From positions 422,526 through 486,525 of the forward strand of contig JALBYC010000008.1 in assembly GCA_023212645.1 (NCBI GenBank): a stretch of 64,000 nt of DNA, read 5' to 3'. The notes beneath the pieces are model-generated. The model was not told the origin of the DNA, made no database searches, and was given only the letters and a program-made list of their open reading frames with translations. Positions 30,833 to 41,057 of the stretch are shown piece by piece. The DNA comes from Farysia itapuensis. Its lineage: Eukaryota; Basidiomycota; Ustilaginomycetes; Ustilaginales; Ustilaginaceae. Position 1 is the stretch's first letter, and each line of letters opens with the position of its first letter. The position numbers and the translations under genes are program-made.

Positions 30833-32278
30833 TTAGCGTGTGCGGCGAGCGTCACGTTGACGTTGATGTTTGTCGGGGTAGGTGCGTCGATTTTCGACCC
30901 AGTCGCGGCCTCGTTTGCCGTTGGCAGCGCTGGCGTTAGCGGTGGCGGTGGCGGTGGTGGTGGAGTGTTCGCGCGGGTCGAGAACTTCATAGTCTTGCAC
31001 ACTGTACTTGTCCTTACCGGCGATCGGTTGTCCGCCTGCGTCGAGTTTGTGGTCCCGCCAGTCGTGGTCGTCGTCACTGGCGCCGTACTCTCGCTCCTCT
31101 TCTTCGTCGTCCTCGTCGTTGTCGGTGGCGGTTGGGCGCAGCGTTGGGGGGTTCGATCGTGGCTGGGTGGTGGTGGTGGTGAACGACCGCATGCGCTCTT
31201 GGAAGGAGAGCAGCGCAGCGTACGCGTCGGCTTTATCCCGCTTCTGCGTGGCGGTGTACTTGCTGCGTGCTTCTGCGAGATAGTCGCGTCCCCGAGAGGC
31301 TGGTTTGGATTGATGATGACGGACGTTTGCATCGCGCTTTGCGGAGGTACTTGGGCGAAGTTCTGCTTCAAGCGCCTTGATTCGCTCCTCGGTGCTGCTC
31401 GACGCACCTCGGTCAACGCTGCTCTTCTTGACCGCGTCTTTCGCGCCAATAGCCGTGGCCGAGCTGGGTTCTTTGGCAACATTGGCCGGCGTGGATGTGA
31501 CGACCGCCGGCGTGCGTGTCGCGACGGACTGTTTCGAGAGCTTCTTGTCATTGTGCAGTAAATCGTGCGAGCTTTTGGGCCCCTTGAGCGAGAGCAAGTC
31601 TCCCTGCGGCTCTGTCTCCTCCTCCTCGTCGCCAAAGGAGAGCAGCGCCGTGTTTTTCTTGACTTTGGGTCTGGCCTGCTTCTCTTTCGCAGCAGCCGCC
31701 TGTTTGCGCGCGGCTTCCTGCAGCTGTCGACTTTCCTTGGTGAAGCGGGGCTGGAGGTCCGGGAAGGGGTGGGATTGCACCTTGATGCGGAGCAGTTTGG
31801 GCGGGTAGCGTGGTCGATCTGGGTTGTGTGGATCTGGTTCGCACTGCGCGAGTTCGAGCAAGTTGTAGATGGTTTTACCCACGACGCGGCCGATGACAGT
31901 GTGTTTGCCCTGTAGTTCAGGCGCAGCGTCGAGGGTGAGGAAGAACTGACTCTCGTTGAGCCCATCTTCAGCGGCCATGGCTACGATTCCACGTCGGTTG
32001 AACTTGAGTCGTGAGTGGGGCTCCACCGCATACGGCTGACCATACACCGACTCACCCCCCATCCCCGTCCCACTCGGATCGCCCGTCTGAATCACAAACC
32101 CAGCCACCAGCCGGTGAAAGAGCTGGTCATCGTAAAAACCCTCGAGCGCAAGCGTCAAGAGGTTCCGACACGCCCTCGGCGCCTCTTTCGCCCACAGCTC
32201 CACCTCAATCTCGCCCTTGGATGTCACGAGGACAATCTGCCCGCTCGTAGGCGGTTCTGTGACATACTGCGATGTCAT
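30833..32278 (-). CDS. CWC27: Spliceosomal cyclophilin-like protein Cwc27
   Basis: Component of the activated spliceosome. Single exon of 481 residues from the ATG complementary to 32276-32278. A cyclophilin domain covers about residues 10-175 (GEIEVELWAKEAPRACRNLL; LFHRLVAGFVIQTGDPSGTG; GGESVYGQPYAVEPHSRLKF). At the position of the active-site Trp of cyclophilin A there is Glu (DAAPELQGKHTVIG), as in other Cwc27 proteins, so isomerase activity is probably lost. The C-terminal 300 residues are charged and disordered, with a conserved-looking segment (RDYLAEARSKYTATQKRDKA) and the acidic end region (DDEEEEREYGASDDDHDWRD). The domain order and the Glu substitution together identify Cwc27. Confidence 0.92.
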   Translation of the reverse strand: MTSQYVTEPPTSGQIVLVTSKGEIEVELWAKEAPRACRNLLTLALEGFYDDQLFHRLVAGFVIQTGDPSGTGMGGESVYGQPYAVEPHSRLKFNRRGIVAMAAEDGLNESQFFLTLDAAPELQGKHTVIGRVVGKTIYNLLELAQCEPDPHNPDRPRYPPKLLRIKVQSHPFPDLQPRFTKESRQLQEAARKQAAAAKEKQARPKVKKNTALLSFGDEEEETEPQGDLLSLKGPKSSHDLLHNDKKLSKQSVATRTPAVVTSTPANVAKEPSSATAIGAKDAVKKSSVDRGASSSTEERIKALEAELRPSTSAKRDANVRHHQSKPASRGRDYLAEARSKYTATQKRDKADAYAALLSFQERMRSFTTTTTQPRSNPPTLRPTATDNDEDDEEEEREYGASDDDHDWRDHKLDAGGQPIAGKDKYSVQDYEVLDPREHSTTTATATANASAANGKRGRDWVENRRTYPDKHQRQRDARRTR

Positions 32279-32491
32279 ATACCACCCCCCCGGACAAGCC
32301 TGTAGACAGCAAGACTACTATGAAATCCATGAATCCACACTCACCTTTGACACTCTCGAAATTCTTGCTCGGATTTCGGGAAATGAACACTCGCGGCCGC
32401 CCTTATTGGCAATCATTGTCTTGTGGTTGCAAGTACTACTCTAGGCGAATGAATCACTGACATCTAGAATGTGCGGCAGGCTGGTGCAGAT

Positions 32492-35400
32492 TTAGCGTCG
32501 GTAGCCTTGTCCGGGCTGGTGACCTGATCCGCTCTGTGGTGGGGTGTAGAAGTGCTCCGCTCCAGGCGGAGTCTGTTGGTGCTGGCGCTGCGGGTAGTAG
32601 TCGTGAGGAGGCTGTTGTTGTTGCTGTGGTGGGAACTGCGACTGTGACTGCTGATAGGGGTAGTCGGCCGTAGCTTGTCGCACGGGGGCACCACCTCGAG
32701 TAGAAGCAGGCGCCGCGTACGGGCCGGCCGCGTACTGGACAGGAGCACCGATCATGGTTCCAGGCGAGATCTGCTGAGCGCCGGCTGGCGAGATGTTGCG
32801 CGAACCGTACGGCGCCTGGGCCGGAACCATATGTGTGCTAGGCGCAGCAGCACCACCGGCATTGTACAGCATGTTGGAGTAAGATCCAAGACTCGTCTGA
32901 CTTGCCTGGGCCGAATGGTGGGCACCCATACCCGGTTGATAAGAGCGGGGTGCAACCGCTTGGCCATACGGATCCGTGTACTGAGCGTACTGAGGCATGA
33001 CCCCTTCGTACCCAGGTGTCTCGGCGCCGTTGTACCCGTACTGACCTTGGTATCCAAAGCTCTGATCAGGGGAGCTTTTACCGGGATAGACCACTCCAGC
33101 AAGCGTGCCGGCTTCGCTGTACATGCTGCCTTGACGTTTTTCCAGCAGATTGTCGCGACTGTCGCGAGCTGTGACGTTGCCCATTTCGAATTCCTCGCCC
33201 TGTTGAGTGCCGCTGGCCATATAGTTGGCATACTGATCTCGGAACGCTCCCGGTGTACCGCCTTTGGCAGTCGAAAAGGCGCCCATGGTTGTGCTCGACA
33301 TGATGGACCTGTTGTCCGAATCCTTGGAAGGGTCGTATTCCAGCTGATCTTCCTCGACCGCGGCAATCTTGAGGCCGCCTGCGACCTGTTCGGTTTCCAT
33401 CTTACGACCGTCGACAGTGGCAACACCCGCTTCGATACGCCCTTTGTACACCTGGGGAAGCAGGTGCTTGACCTTGGCGTGAACCATGGGTGTAAAGAGT
33501 TTCGAGTGCAGCGTGGGGTGACCGAATCGTCGTTGCAGACGATTGTGTCGTGCATCGCCTCCGTGAATTTTGGACGCAGCCATCTCTGCTTCGTTGGGCA
33601 GGTACCAATCAAATTTGCTGTCAAACGTTACTCGACAGTAAATCTTGAACACAATCAGCATGAGAATCGGAGGTGCTGCCGCAATCGCTTGGTAATAGTT
33701 GTTCGAGTCCAATACGACAGCCAGAATCAGGATGATTTGCATAAAACCAATGCAGAAGAGGAGGCGATTGATGATTGGCCGCCAGAGCATGCCTCCTGTC
33801 TCGTGCTTGGTGACAAAGACGTACATCAACTGGTACTTGTAGATAAAGGAGCTCATCCAGAACACGACGGCGGCAAAGATGACGACCAGAGGTGCCAGCG
33901 GCGCATAGATCATCGCAACAGCGGCAAGGAAGAGATAGTTTGCGTAATACATCCAGTAGTCGAACACCGGAGGCTTGGTGTACTCGCGCACGTCTCGCGG
34001 CGTTCGTCCAAAGAATGCTTTCTGGATCCAGACCAAGAGCAGCTTGATCACCTGAGCCAGGTCAAAGACGGCGGCATAACCGCGCAGAGGCATCCACGTG
34101 AGCCAATAGTTGGACTGGTTGAGGTACTGCTGCTTAATTGCATAAGCGGCAGTGCGACCAAGCTTCTCAATAATGCTGAGGGCGCTGTCGTGGTTGATGT
34201 AGGTCAAAAGCTGACTGATCGTGGACAGAGCCACACCGATGAGCGAGAAGAGCAGGAATTGCGAGAGGACCAAGAAGCCAAACAGCTGACCCACGAGCAA
34301 TCGGTCCAACTTGTAGCGCGTCTGAACACCACGGTACTTGGCAATTCTTCGCATAGCCAGCGGAAAGAAGAAAGAGGCGATACCCATGATAATAGGGGCG
34401 GCTAGACCAGAGACGGCAGCGAACGTGAAAGAGCTGGCATCTTGCCAGTCCTTGAGCCAGCTCAGCCAGCTGATGGTAGTGAGGGAGGACATATTGCTTA
34501 GTAGCGAAACAAGGACCAAGGGGAATGTGTTGACAAAGATGAGCAAAAGGAGAAGGAAGAAGCCAAAGAAGCTGCTTCGAGCGCGACGACTTCGGGACAA
34601 GGTGAGGTTCTTCCAGATGATACCAGAGGGCGGAGGTGCGAGAGCAATTCGAGCTCCGTGAATCCTTTTGCCACGAAGTGATTTGGCCGCGGCATGAGCA
34701 TAGGGCACTGCGGCGAGAGATGCGAATCCGTACATTTCTGGTTGCTTGTCCTGAATAGTCTCGCGCTGATGATTGACGGCCGATTCGACGCGATTAATCT
34801 GGTCGGTGAGGTAGTCAATGGCATCCACTGTTTCACCTCCGCATCCCATGAAGCCGCCGACACGCTTGGTGGGACGCTTTGATGGCACGTGCTTGGGATC
34901 TTTGAGATGCTTTGCCAACACACGTTCGAGCTCGCGAACGAGGTCGTTGTGCTTTTCGATGAGGTCTGGAAGAATTCCGACGCGTCGACCGATGTGCACT
35001 TCGGTCAGAGGGTATGGCATTTTGGTCTCTGAGAGGACCGCGCCAAGTGCTTGGTCGGACTGATAGCGCTTGTCGACATCGGTCATCATGAGGGTTCGAG
35101 CGTGGAAGCTTGTCTGGTACTCTTCGGAACGGAAGTATGCCCACCGCAAGCGAACCATTTCGCGGTAGTGGTACCAGATAAAGGCAAGAGCGACCATGGT
35201 GCCAACATAGCTCATGCCGACGTGCGCCCAGAGATATGTGCCATGGACGTTGGACATGTTGACGTAGTTGAGCTTGTTTCGAACGAGTGTCGAGCCGCCG
35301 GCTTTGACGTTGTAAGCAATGTCGACCGGCATTAGAACGCCGGCCATGAGGACAGCGATGGTGGTCATCATCCAGCGCATCATGCGGATAAAGCGAAGAA

Positions 35401-35737
35401 AGGTGACGCCGTCGAGACCAATGAGGGGGAGCAGATCGTGCTCTTTGTACTTGAGGATGGGGGGCAGCCAGCCAAAGAAGCCTTCCGAGGCTTTGGGCGG
35501 TGCCTTGCCATCTTCGGCATACTTTGCTCTTGGGGCGTACACGATCTTGTTGTTGGGACGAAGGATCTGAAAGGCAATGACGGTGACCAGACCGAACACG
35601 ACAAAGACGACCAAGTTGATGAGCACCTTTTGTGGATCTGTGCTGCCTGCCGAGTTGAGCTGGTCTATGAGCGTGGAAGGGATAGGACCACTGCTGCTGT
35701 CGCTGCTTTGCCTCGCGAAGAGGATTGGGGTAGACAT
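32492..35737 (-). CDS. CSC1/OSCA-like calcium-permeable channel family protein (Phm7/Rsn1 type)
   Basis: Multi-pass membrane protein of the DUF221/TMEM63/OSCA family, osmosensitive cation channels or lipid-scrambling-related proteins. The ATG complementary to 35735-35737 (MSTPILFARQ) gives 1081 residues. N-terminal membrane segments (LINLVVFVVFGLVTVIAFQI; TTIAVLMAGVLMPVDIAY; HVGMSYVGTMVALAFIWY) are followed by a cytosolic RNA-recognition-like domain (about 190-370; SFHARTLMMTDVDKRYQSDQ) and then the conserved pore region with at least seven helices (FFGFFLLLLLIFVNTFPLVL; LLVGQLFGFLVLSQFLLFSL; LFLAAVAMIYAPLAPLVVIF). The last 350 residues are cytosolic, Gly/Tyr/Gln/Pro-rich and disordered. Yeast relatives include Phm7 and Rsn1; which subtype this is cannot be told here. 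Confidence 0.9.
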   Translation of the reverse strand: MSTPILFARQSSDSSSGPIPSTLIDQLNSAGSTDPQKVLINLVVFVVFGLVTVIAFQILRPNNKIVYAPRAKYAEDGKAPPKASEGFFGWLPPILKYKEHDLLPLIGLDGVTFLRFIRMMRWMMTTIAVLMAGVLMPVDIAYNVKAGGSTLVRNKLNYVNMSNVHGTYLWAHVGMSYVGTMVALAFIWYHYREMVRLRWAYFRSEEYQTSFHARTLMMTDVDKRYQSDQALGAVLSETKMPYPLTEVHIGRRVGILPDLIEKHNDLVRELERVLAKHLKDPKHVPSKRPTKRVGGFMGCGGETVDAIDYLTDQINRVESAVNHQRETIQDKQPEMYGFASLAAVPYAHAAAKSLRGKRIHGARIALAPPPSGIIWKNLTLSRSRRARSSFFGFFLLLLLIFVNTFPLVLVSLLSNMSSLTTISWLSWLKDWQDASSFTFAAVSGLAAPIIMGIASFFFPLAMRRIAKYRGVQTRYKLDRLLVGQLFGFLVLSQFLLFSLIGVALSTISQLLTYINHDSALSIIEKLGRTAAYAIKQQYLNQSNYWLTWMPLRGYAAVFDLAQVIKLLLVWIQKAFFGRTPRDVREYTKPPVFDYWMYYANYLFLAAVAMIYAPLAPLVVIFAAVVFWMSSFIYKYQLMYVFVTKHETGGMLWRPIINRLLFCIGFMQIILILAVVLDSNNYYQAIAAAPPILMLIVFKIYCRVTFDSKFDWYLPNEAEMAASKIHGGDARHNRLQRRFGHPTLHSKLFTPMVHAKVKHLLPQVYKGRIEAGVATVDGRKMETEQVAGGLKIAAVEEDQLEYDPSKDSDNRSIMSSTTMGAFSTAKGGTPGAFRDQYANYMASGTQQGEEFEMGNVTARDSRDNLLEKRQGSMYSEAGTLAGVVYPGKSSPDQSFGYQGQYGYNGAETPGYEGVMPQYAQYTDPYGQAVAPRSYQPGMGAHHSAQASQTSLGSYSNMLYNAGGAAAPSTHMVPAQAPYGSRNISPAGAQQISPGTMIGAPVQYAAGPYAAPASTRGGAPVRQATADYPYQQSQSQFPPQQQQQPPHDYYPQRQHQQTPPGAEHFYTPPQSGSGHQPGQGYRR

Positions 35738-36670
35738 GACGAGCTCGCTCGCCTCTGCCACACTGGAGACGCCAAGGATGCAAGTACCGTTGGCGAAAGA
35801 GACAGGCGGAGTGAGGTTGACCTTGAGCTGAGCGTGTAAAGAGGTAGAAGGGGCAAAGGATTAGATGAGCGTACTCTGAGCGAGTGAGGTGGGAGAAGGA
35901 AGGTCGTGTGGAGCAGTCACAGTCACAACTCACAACTCACAAGTCACAGTGAGTGACAGTGTTGGAACACCCAAAACTGAACTAAAGTTACGCCCAAATC
36001 TGGACTGACAAAGGGGGGTTCACTCCATTGTGCACCTGTGGACAGCAGAGCTCGGCACGCTTCTCTTCTCAAAATCGCGAACTCAGACGACAGATTTGCA
36101 ATCGCTTCCAACATGACGATATCATGCCGCCGTCTGGTAACGCGAAGGAAAAATTTTAGGGTGCCCGCAAACCAACACTTTTTTTGGTGGCGCTTTGATT
36201 CCTGCATGAACAAGACTGTGACGCTCGCATCGACAAGAAGAAGCATTCACCTCGCAATTCCTCATCGACCCTTTGCCTTTGTTCTGCCTGCTGCACGCTT
36301 GTGATATTTTCATGTACCCCAGCTCAAAGCGCAGCGAGTGCCATGCGCTAGTAGCTTCACTTGTCTCAGATTTACGTTCACAGAGTTCGATTTCCGGTGG
36401 CTGTGCTGCACCGTGACCAAAATGCACACACCGCTAGAAAAGGAACACGACTCCAAAAAATGAAATTTGGGCGATGTTAGGGTAGACTGACTCCTCATAC
36501 GTACGAATAATCGATCACGCCTGGCTGGCACGCCACGAACTCACTCAGAGAACTCAGAGAACTCACGCGCGCACAGCGAGCAAAGCGCATCCATCCTTGC
36601 TTCCATATCTTTGCCATCCCGCCACCTCCTACCTTCTTATATACCTTGACTATCAATACGCTGATTCGTC
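35738..36670. other. Gene-free divergent promoter region (933 bp)
   Basis: Between the channel gene and the ALY gene. It contains TCACAAC-type tandem repeats at about 35916-35950, GAACTCAGA repeats at about 36539-36566 and a TATA-like TTATATAC at 36637-36644, just before the ALY start codon. No open reading frame with protein-like composition is seen. Confidence 0.6.
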
Positions 36671-37863
36671 ATGAACATCGACAAGCGTGAGTAGCGCCAC
36701 TCTACGAAAGTGGAACAGATGGGACAGAGCAACGCAATCACGCAAACCGGCCGCATCCATGCACGATTCGCATCGAGCGCGCCTATCGCACGTCGAACAT
36801 GCAAGCGCATCGCAATGAAGTCCAGCATAGCATCTACCAGCTCCTTTTCTCCTCTGTTATACGAATCCAGCTGAACGACTCGCCCTGCTTGTCCACCACT
36901 TTGCGCCTTTGGCTCTCTCCCTCTTTTTCTTTGGATCCTCCCCATTTCTTGGGACTGATCTGCCGTTCCAAATACAGCTCTCGAAGAAATCATTGGTAGC
37001 CGACCCAAGAGGGGTGGACGTACGGGCTCAAGGTCGCGTCGCGGTGGTCGTCCCGGTGCCAAGGCTGGTGCCATTGGTGGCGCCGCTCAATCCGCTGCTG
37101 TGATTGCTGCTTCCAACCGCAACAAGCCCCTCGTCATCCCCGGTCGCAGCGCCAACACTGGCAGCAAGATCATTCTCAGTAACCTGCCCTTTGATGTTAC
37201 CGAGGCTCAAGTAAAGGTTCGTCACTCTTTCCAGTTCGCCTAGGCGATCCTGCTGGCGCTTGGATCCAACTCGATCCAGCCCGTTTGTGTCAGAGAATGC
37301 GATATACTGAACTGGCCCCATTCCCCCAACGCCGTAATGTGCATTTGCACGCCGCTCTTGTCCTTTGACTCGATCTTTCCACAACAGGAGCTGTTCTCGA
37401 CCACTATCGGTCCGCTTCGCAAAGTGGCCATGAGCTACCGTGCCAACGGCACCTCCACCGGTGGTTGCACAGTCGAATTCCAGCGCGCTGACGACGCCGG
37501 ACGAGCCTACACGCAATACAACAACCGATTGATCGATGGAAGTAAGTAGACACCAATCAAACTCGACGCAGGCTCTCCTTCTCACATTTTACTGCCCACT
37601 TTACCCAAACTGCAGAGAAGCCTCTCAAGGTCGAGGTTGTCGTTGACCCATCCAAGGTGGCCGCTGCCCCTGCTGCAAACGGCAAAGGCGCCGCAGCTAC
37701 CGCTTCCGGCTCCACGCGAACTCGAGGAGCTGCCCGTGGACGTGGTCGCCGAGGCGGCGGACGCGAAGGCCGCCCCAGAAAGACGGTCGAGGACCTGGAT
37801 GCCGAGATGGAAGACTACAACAAGCAGTCCAACGCCGATGCTCCTGCACCTGCCGCCGCATGA
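36671..37863 (+). CDS. YRA1: mRNA export adaptor ALY/REF (Yra1/Mlo3-like)
   Basis: TREX-complex RNA-binding adaptor that hands mRNA to the Mex67 export receptor. Four exons are required: 36671-36686, 36978-37216, 37388-37541 and 37616-37863 (introns 291, 171 and 74 nt, all GT..AG), giving 218 residues. The first exon encodes only MNIDK plus one base; the splice gives MNIDKPLEEIIGSRPKRG, the conserved N-terminal export-factor-binding box. An Arg/Gly-rich segment (SRSRRGGRPGAKAG) follows, then one RRM at about residues 65-145 (KIILSNLPFDVTEAQVKELF; STGGCTVEFQRADDAGRAY), another RG-rich segment (RGAARGRGRRGGGREG) and a C-terminal box RKTVEDLDAEMEDYNK. Intron number and the large first intron are unusual for this window. 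Confidence 0.93.
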
Positions 37864-38345
37864 GTAAACAACTTCCCTTGTAAATCGAGATGTACGCTTA
37901 TGCACTGCACTCACCCAAGACCCGTCCAATGCCACCCCGGATTTCTTTGTGCTTTGCGTGGATGTGTTTTGATTGAGCTTCTGCGACGTAGCGCCAGCTA
38001 GCCAAAAGATAGCGCAGATGGCGACTTTGCGAAGATGCGAAATTGCGAACATGCGAACATGCAGAACATGCGAACGTGCGAACTTGAGTCGAGCTTGTTA
38101 GAGTACTGAGATCTCAGAACTGCGCCGCGCGCCGGTGAGCCACGCTGCGCCTTGCGCGCTGGCAGACCAACACTATGCCTGGTATTTTACGCGTCACGAC
38201 GTGCATCACGTAAAAAAAAGCTCGCGAATTCGCATTCCGGCTGTCAGCTAAGCAAGATTGCATCTTGCTTCTTTCCCTTGTTCCCTATCTGCGCCGTCGT
38301 ACTATCACCGCTCACAGCACTGTTGGCTTGTCAAGACAGCACAAG
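37864..38345. other. Gene-free spacer with degenerate TGCGAACA repeat
   Basis: Spacer between the ALY gene and the BRCT gene, holding 3' sequence of the first and the promoter of the second. No gene is seen. The only structure noticed is the repeat at about 38020-38085. Confidence 0.6.
38020..38085. repeat. Degenerate short tandem repeat, unit about TGCGAACA
   Basis: Six to seven imperfect copies of an 8-9 base unit (GCGAAGA, GCGAAAT, GCGAACA, GCGAACA, AGAACA, GCGAACG, GCGAACT). Copies differ by one or two bases, so it is an old or fast-changing microsatellite. Confidence 0.7.
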
Positions 38346-41019
38346 ATGATGAGCAAGCCCCATCTTCGGGTTCCAGCGAACCTGTTCAGTGAGGTCGAAT
38401 TCGTCTTGAATGACGATGTGGATACGACCACAGCATCCGAGGTAAGCACGGGACTTCAGGATTGGCAGTGGCCTTGTGCTAACCTTGACGCTACGTAGAT
38501 TCGAAACCTTCTCTTGCAGGGAGGTGCCGTGGAGTCTGAGCAACAAGCGACTCCGTCCAAATCTGGTTCGCAAGCGCGCTTCTCTCTCGACGGCGTGACC
38601 CACGTCATTGCAAAGACCGACGACTTTCCCGAGTACCGCTTTTGCATTGAACCTTCTGCCCACGACGGAACAGAGTCAGAACGGCCCATTGCAGTAACTG
38701 TAAGTTCCACGTACCACCAGTCGATCTAGACAAGCAATGCTGACTTTGAGGTTTCAACAGCCGGAATGGGTCCGACGCTCTGCGCATCTAGGCTTGCTGC
38801 AAAAGGAACGTCACTATTCCTGTCTCAGCAGTATGATTTTCTCCGGGCTTTGTATCGCCGCGCTTGCGTCTAAGATGGCTAGAGCGGATCGCGAGGTGAT
38901 TGGCAACGTGGTCCCTGCCTATGGTGGCGTATGGCGCGAAGATGTCTATGGAGATGTCAACGTCCTGCTTACAACATCTCTGGCCAGCAAGAGGATCACT
39001 GCTCTTCTCAAGCAGAGCAGCAATCTCATCCTCGCCGCTCCGAACTGGATCAACGACTCCTGGCAGGCTCGCAAGCTTCTGCCGCTAGACGACTACCAGT
39101 TCCATCCTCAGTCCGGTCAGTTGCCGCCGTGTTTGGCCTCCGCGAGTCTCGCCTCTTCCAGCTCGGCTCGCTCATCCGCAGCAGCTTCACCGGCACCGGA
39201 CAAGTCAGCTCTGAAGAACAAGTGCATCCTGCTTTCTAGGGACATTGGACGTGCTAGCGTACAGCAGATCCGCTCGCTGGAACACTTTATACGTAGCTCG
39301 GGTGGCACCGTTCGACGTGCTCCAGACGAGCTCAAAGGGATTGCGCAGGCGGTCCGCAATTCTGACTATGTTGTTTGTCGCTTTCGCGACGTACAGGAGT
39401 ACCGCGAAGCCATTCGACAAAAGAAGACGGTCGCCAACCTTGCTTGGCTCATTGCGGTTATCTCAAACGATGTGATCACCGATCCCAAGGACGAGCCACT
39501 TCACTACCCGGTCCCGCGAGCAGAAATCCCTGACTTCAAGGGGCTCACCGTCACAGTCACCAGCTACCGCGGCGAACAGCGAGCGTATATCGTCAAATTG
39601 ATCAAATTGCTCGGAGCTACCTTTGACGGCACACTGACGCGCGACACTGGCCTATGTGTCGCGGCCAACCTGCAGAGCGAAAAGACGTTGAAAGCTCGCG
39701 ACTGGTCTGTGCCCGTGGTCAACCATCGATACATTGTCGACTGCTTTCTCGCCTGGACGACAGTGGAGCGTGACAATCTCAGATACATTGACTTTCCCGA
39801 CGGTGTCGATTATGGTGACGAGGTTGGGTCTGCCAGAGTGACGGAGGAGAGTCTTGGACCGTGGATCCACGATGCGCTCGAGGCAGACGAACCATCCGAT
39901 CTGCCAGCAAGTGAACCTGGCATGCATCCATCCAGTACTTGTGTCCCTTCTTCTACAAATGAGGCCGACTCCATCCGCAGACCGGCCATCAAGCCGCAAG
40001 CTGAAGCAGTCACCGCGCAACGTCCCATCTTGGCGGAAATCGACGCCTCCCTCATCAATCAAGACACACCTTCCAAGCAGAGTCCAAGGAAGCGAAAATT
40101 GGCTAGTCCAGAATCTGAGCACGAAAAGGCTTCCACACCGAAGGTCGCCCGTCGTGAAGCGGAGAGCAGTGATTCATCGCCCGCAGAAGAGCCGACGCCA
40201 CTGGCTTCTGATGCAGAAGACGAAGTTGACGAGCAACTTGCACTCAAAGACGGCCACGCAACCCCGGCATCGTCTGCCACCAAGACAGAGGGACGTAAGG
40301 TCAATATTGTGACCTCCAACTACCCGCTGAAACGTGAGGATGTGGGCAAGCTGCGCCGAATTGGGATCTACGTTGTGGAGAATATGGAAGAAGCCGATGT
40401 GCTGGTGACGCCGAAACTGTCTCGGACGCCCAAGATGCTGTATGCAATTGCCAAGGGTGTGATTGGAATTGTCGAGCCCAGCTGGGTCGAGGCGTGTCTG
40501 CAGACAGACTCAATCGTACACAGCGATCAACACAGTCTACACGACAAGTTAGGGGAGAAGTCGTACGGCATCAAGCTGGCAACCATCCTGGAACGTCGGG
40601 CCACTTTCCCACGGGGACTGTATGACGGACACCACTTCTGGCTGGCGCGGGGGGTGGATGAGGGCGGATCCTTCCGCACGCTCATTCTCGCGGCTGGTGG
40701 CAAAGTGCTCAGCGGCTCGCGCGACGAAGAACTGCTGCTGTCCGACCCGGAACACTACCATTTCATCGTCGACGAGAGTCACAAGGTGGAGTGGAAGGAC
40801 TTGCTCGGCCAATCGACGACCAATGGCGAGCCAGTACGGCTGTACAAACGCGAACTCATCTCGGACAGCATTTTCACACAGCAATTACGGTGGGATCACC
40901 AGTACATTGATCTCGAAAACAACAACGGTCCCCTCACGCCCAAAGCCAAACCACGACAGGGTCGGACCTCGCTCTCGAACAGTAACAGCAAACGAGCTCG
41001 CGGTCGTCCTACCATGTAA
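38346..41019 (+). CDS. BRC1: Six-BRCT DNA-damage scaffold, Brc1/Rtt107-like
   Basis: Scaffold that binds phosphorylated histone H2A at stalled replication forks (family knowledge). Three exons, 38346-38441, 38499-38699 and 38761-41019, with introns of 57 and 61 nt, give 851 residues; the first intron has a GCTAAC branch sequence. Six BRCT-like units are recognisable: about residues 7-125 (VTHVIAKTDDF; EWVRRSAHLGLL), 127-217 (VNVLLTTSLASKRITALLKQ; APNWINDSWQARKLL), 255-340 (CILLSRDIGRASVQQIRSLE), 355-450 (FKGLTVTVTSYRGEQRAYIV), 612-705 (KVNIVTSNYPLKREDVGKLR; VEPSWVEACLQTD) and 720-810 (FRTLILAAGGKVLSG). A disordered acidic linker separates units 4 and 5. The 4+2 layout is that of Rtt107 and Brc1. 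The C-terminus is basic. Confidence 0.82.
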
Positions 41020-41057
41020 CGGTCGATGCTGAATATGACATTGATGTAGGGACTATT

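Noticed and set aside
30748..31965. 405-codon minus-strand frame overlapping CWC27 in another phase
   Set aside because: Arg/Ser/Pro-rich product of the wrong frame; CWC27 is supported by its cyclophilin domain.
32675..34405. 576-codon plus-strand frame opposite the channel gene
   Set aside because: Antisense shadow; the minus-strand frame has clear membrane segments and family motifs.
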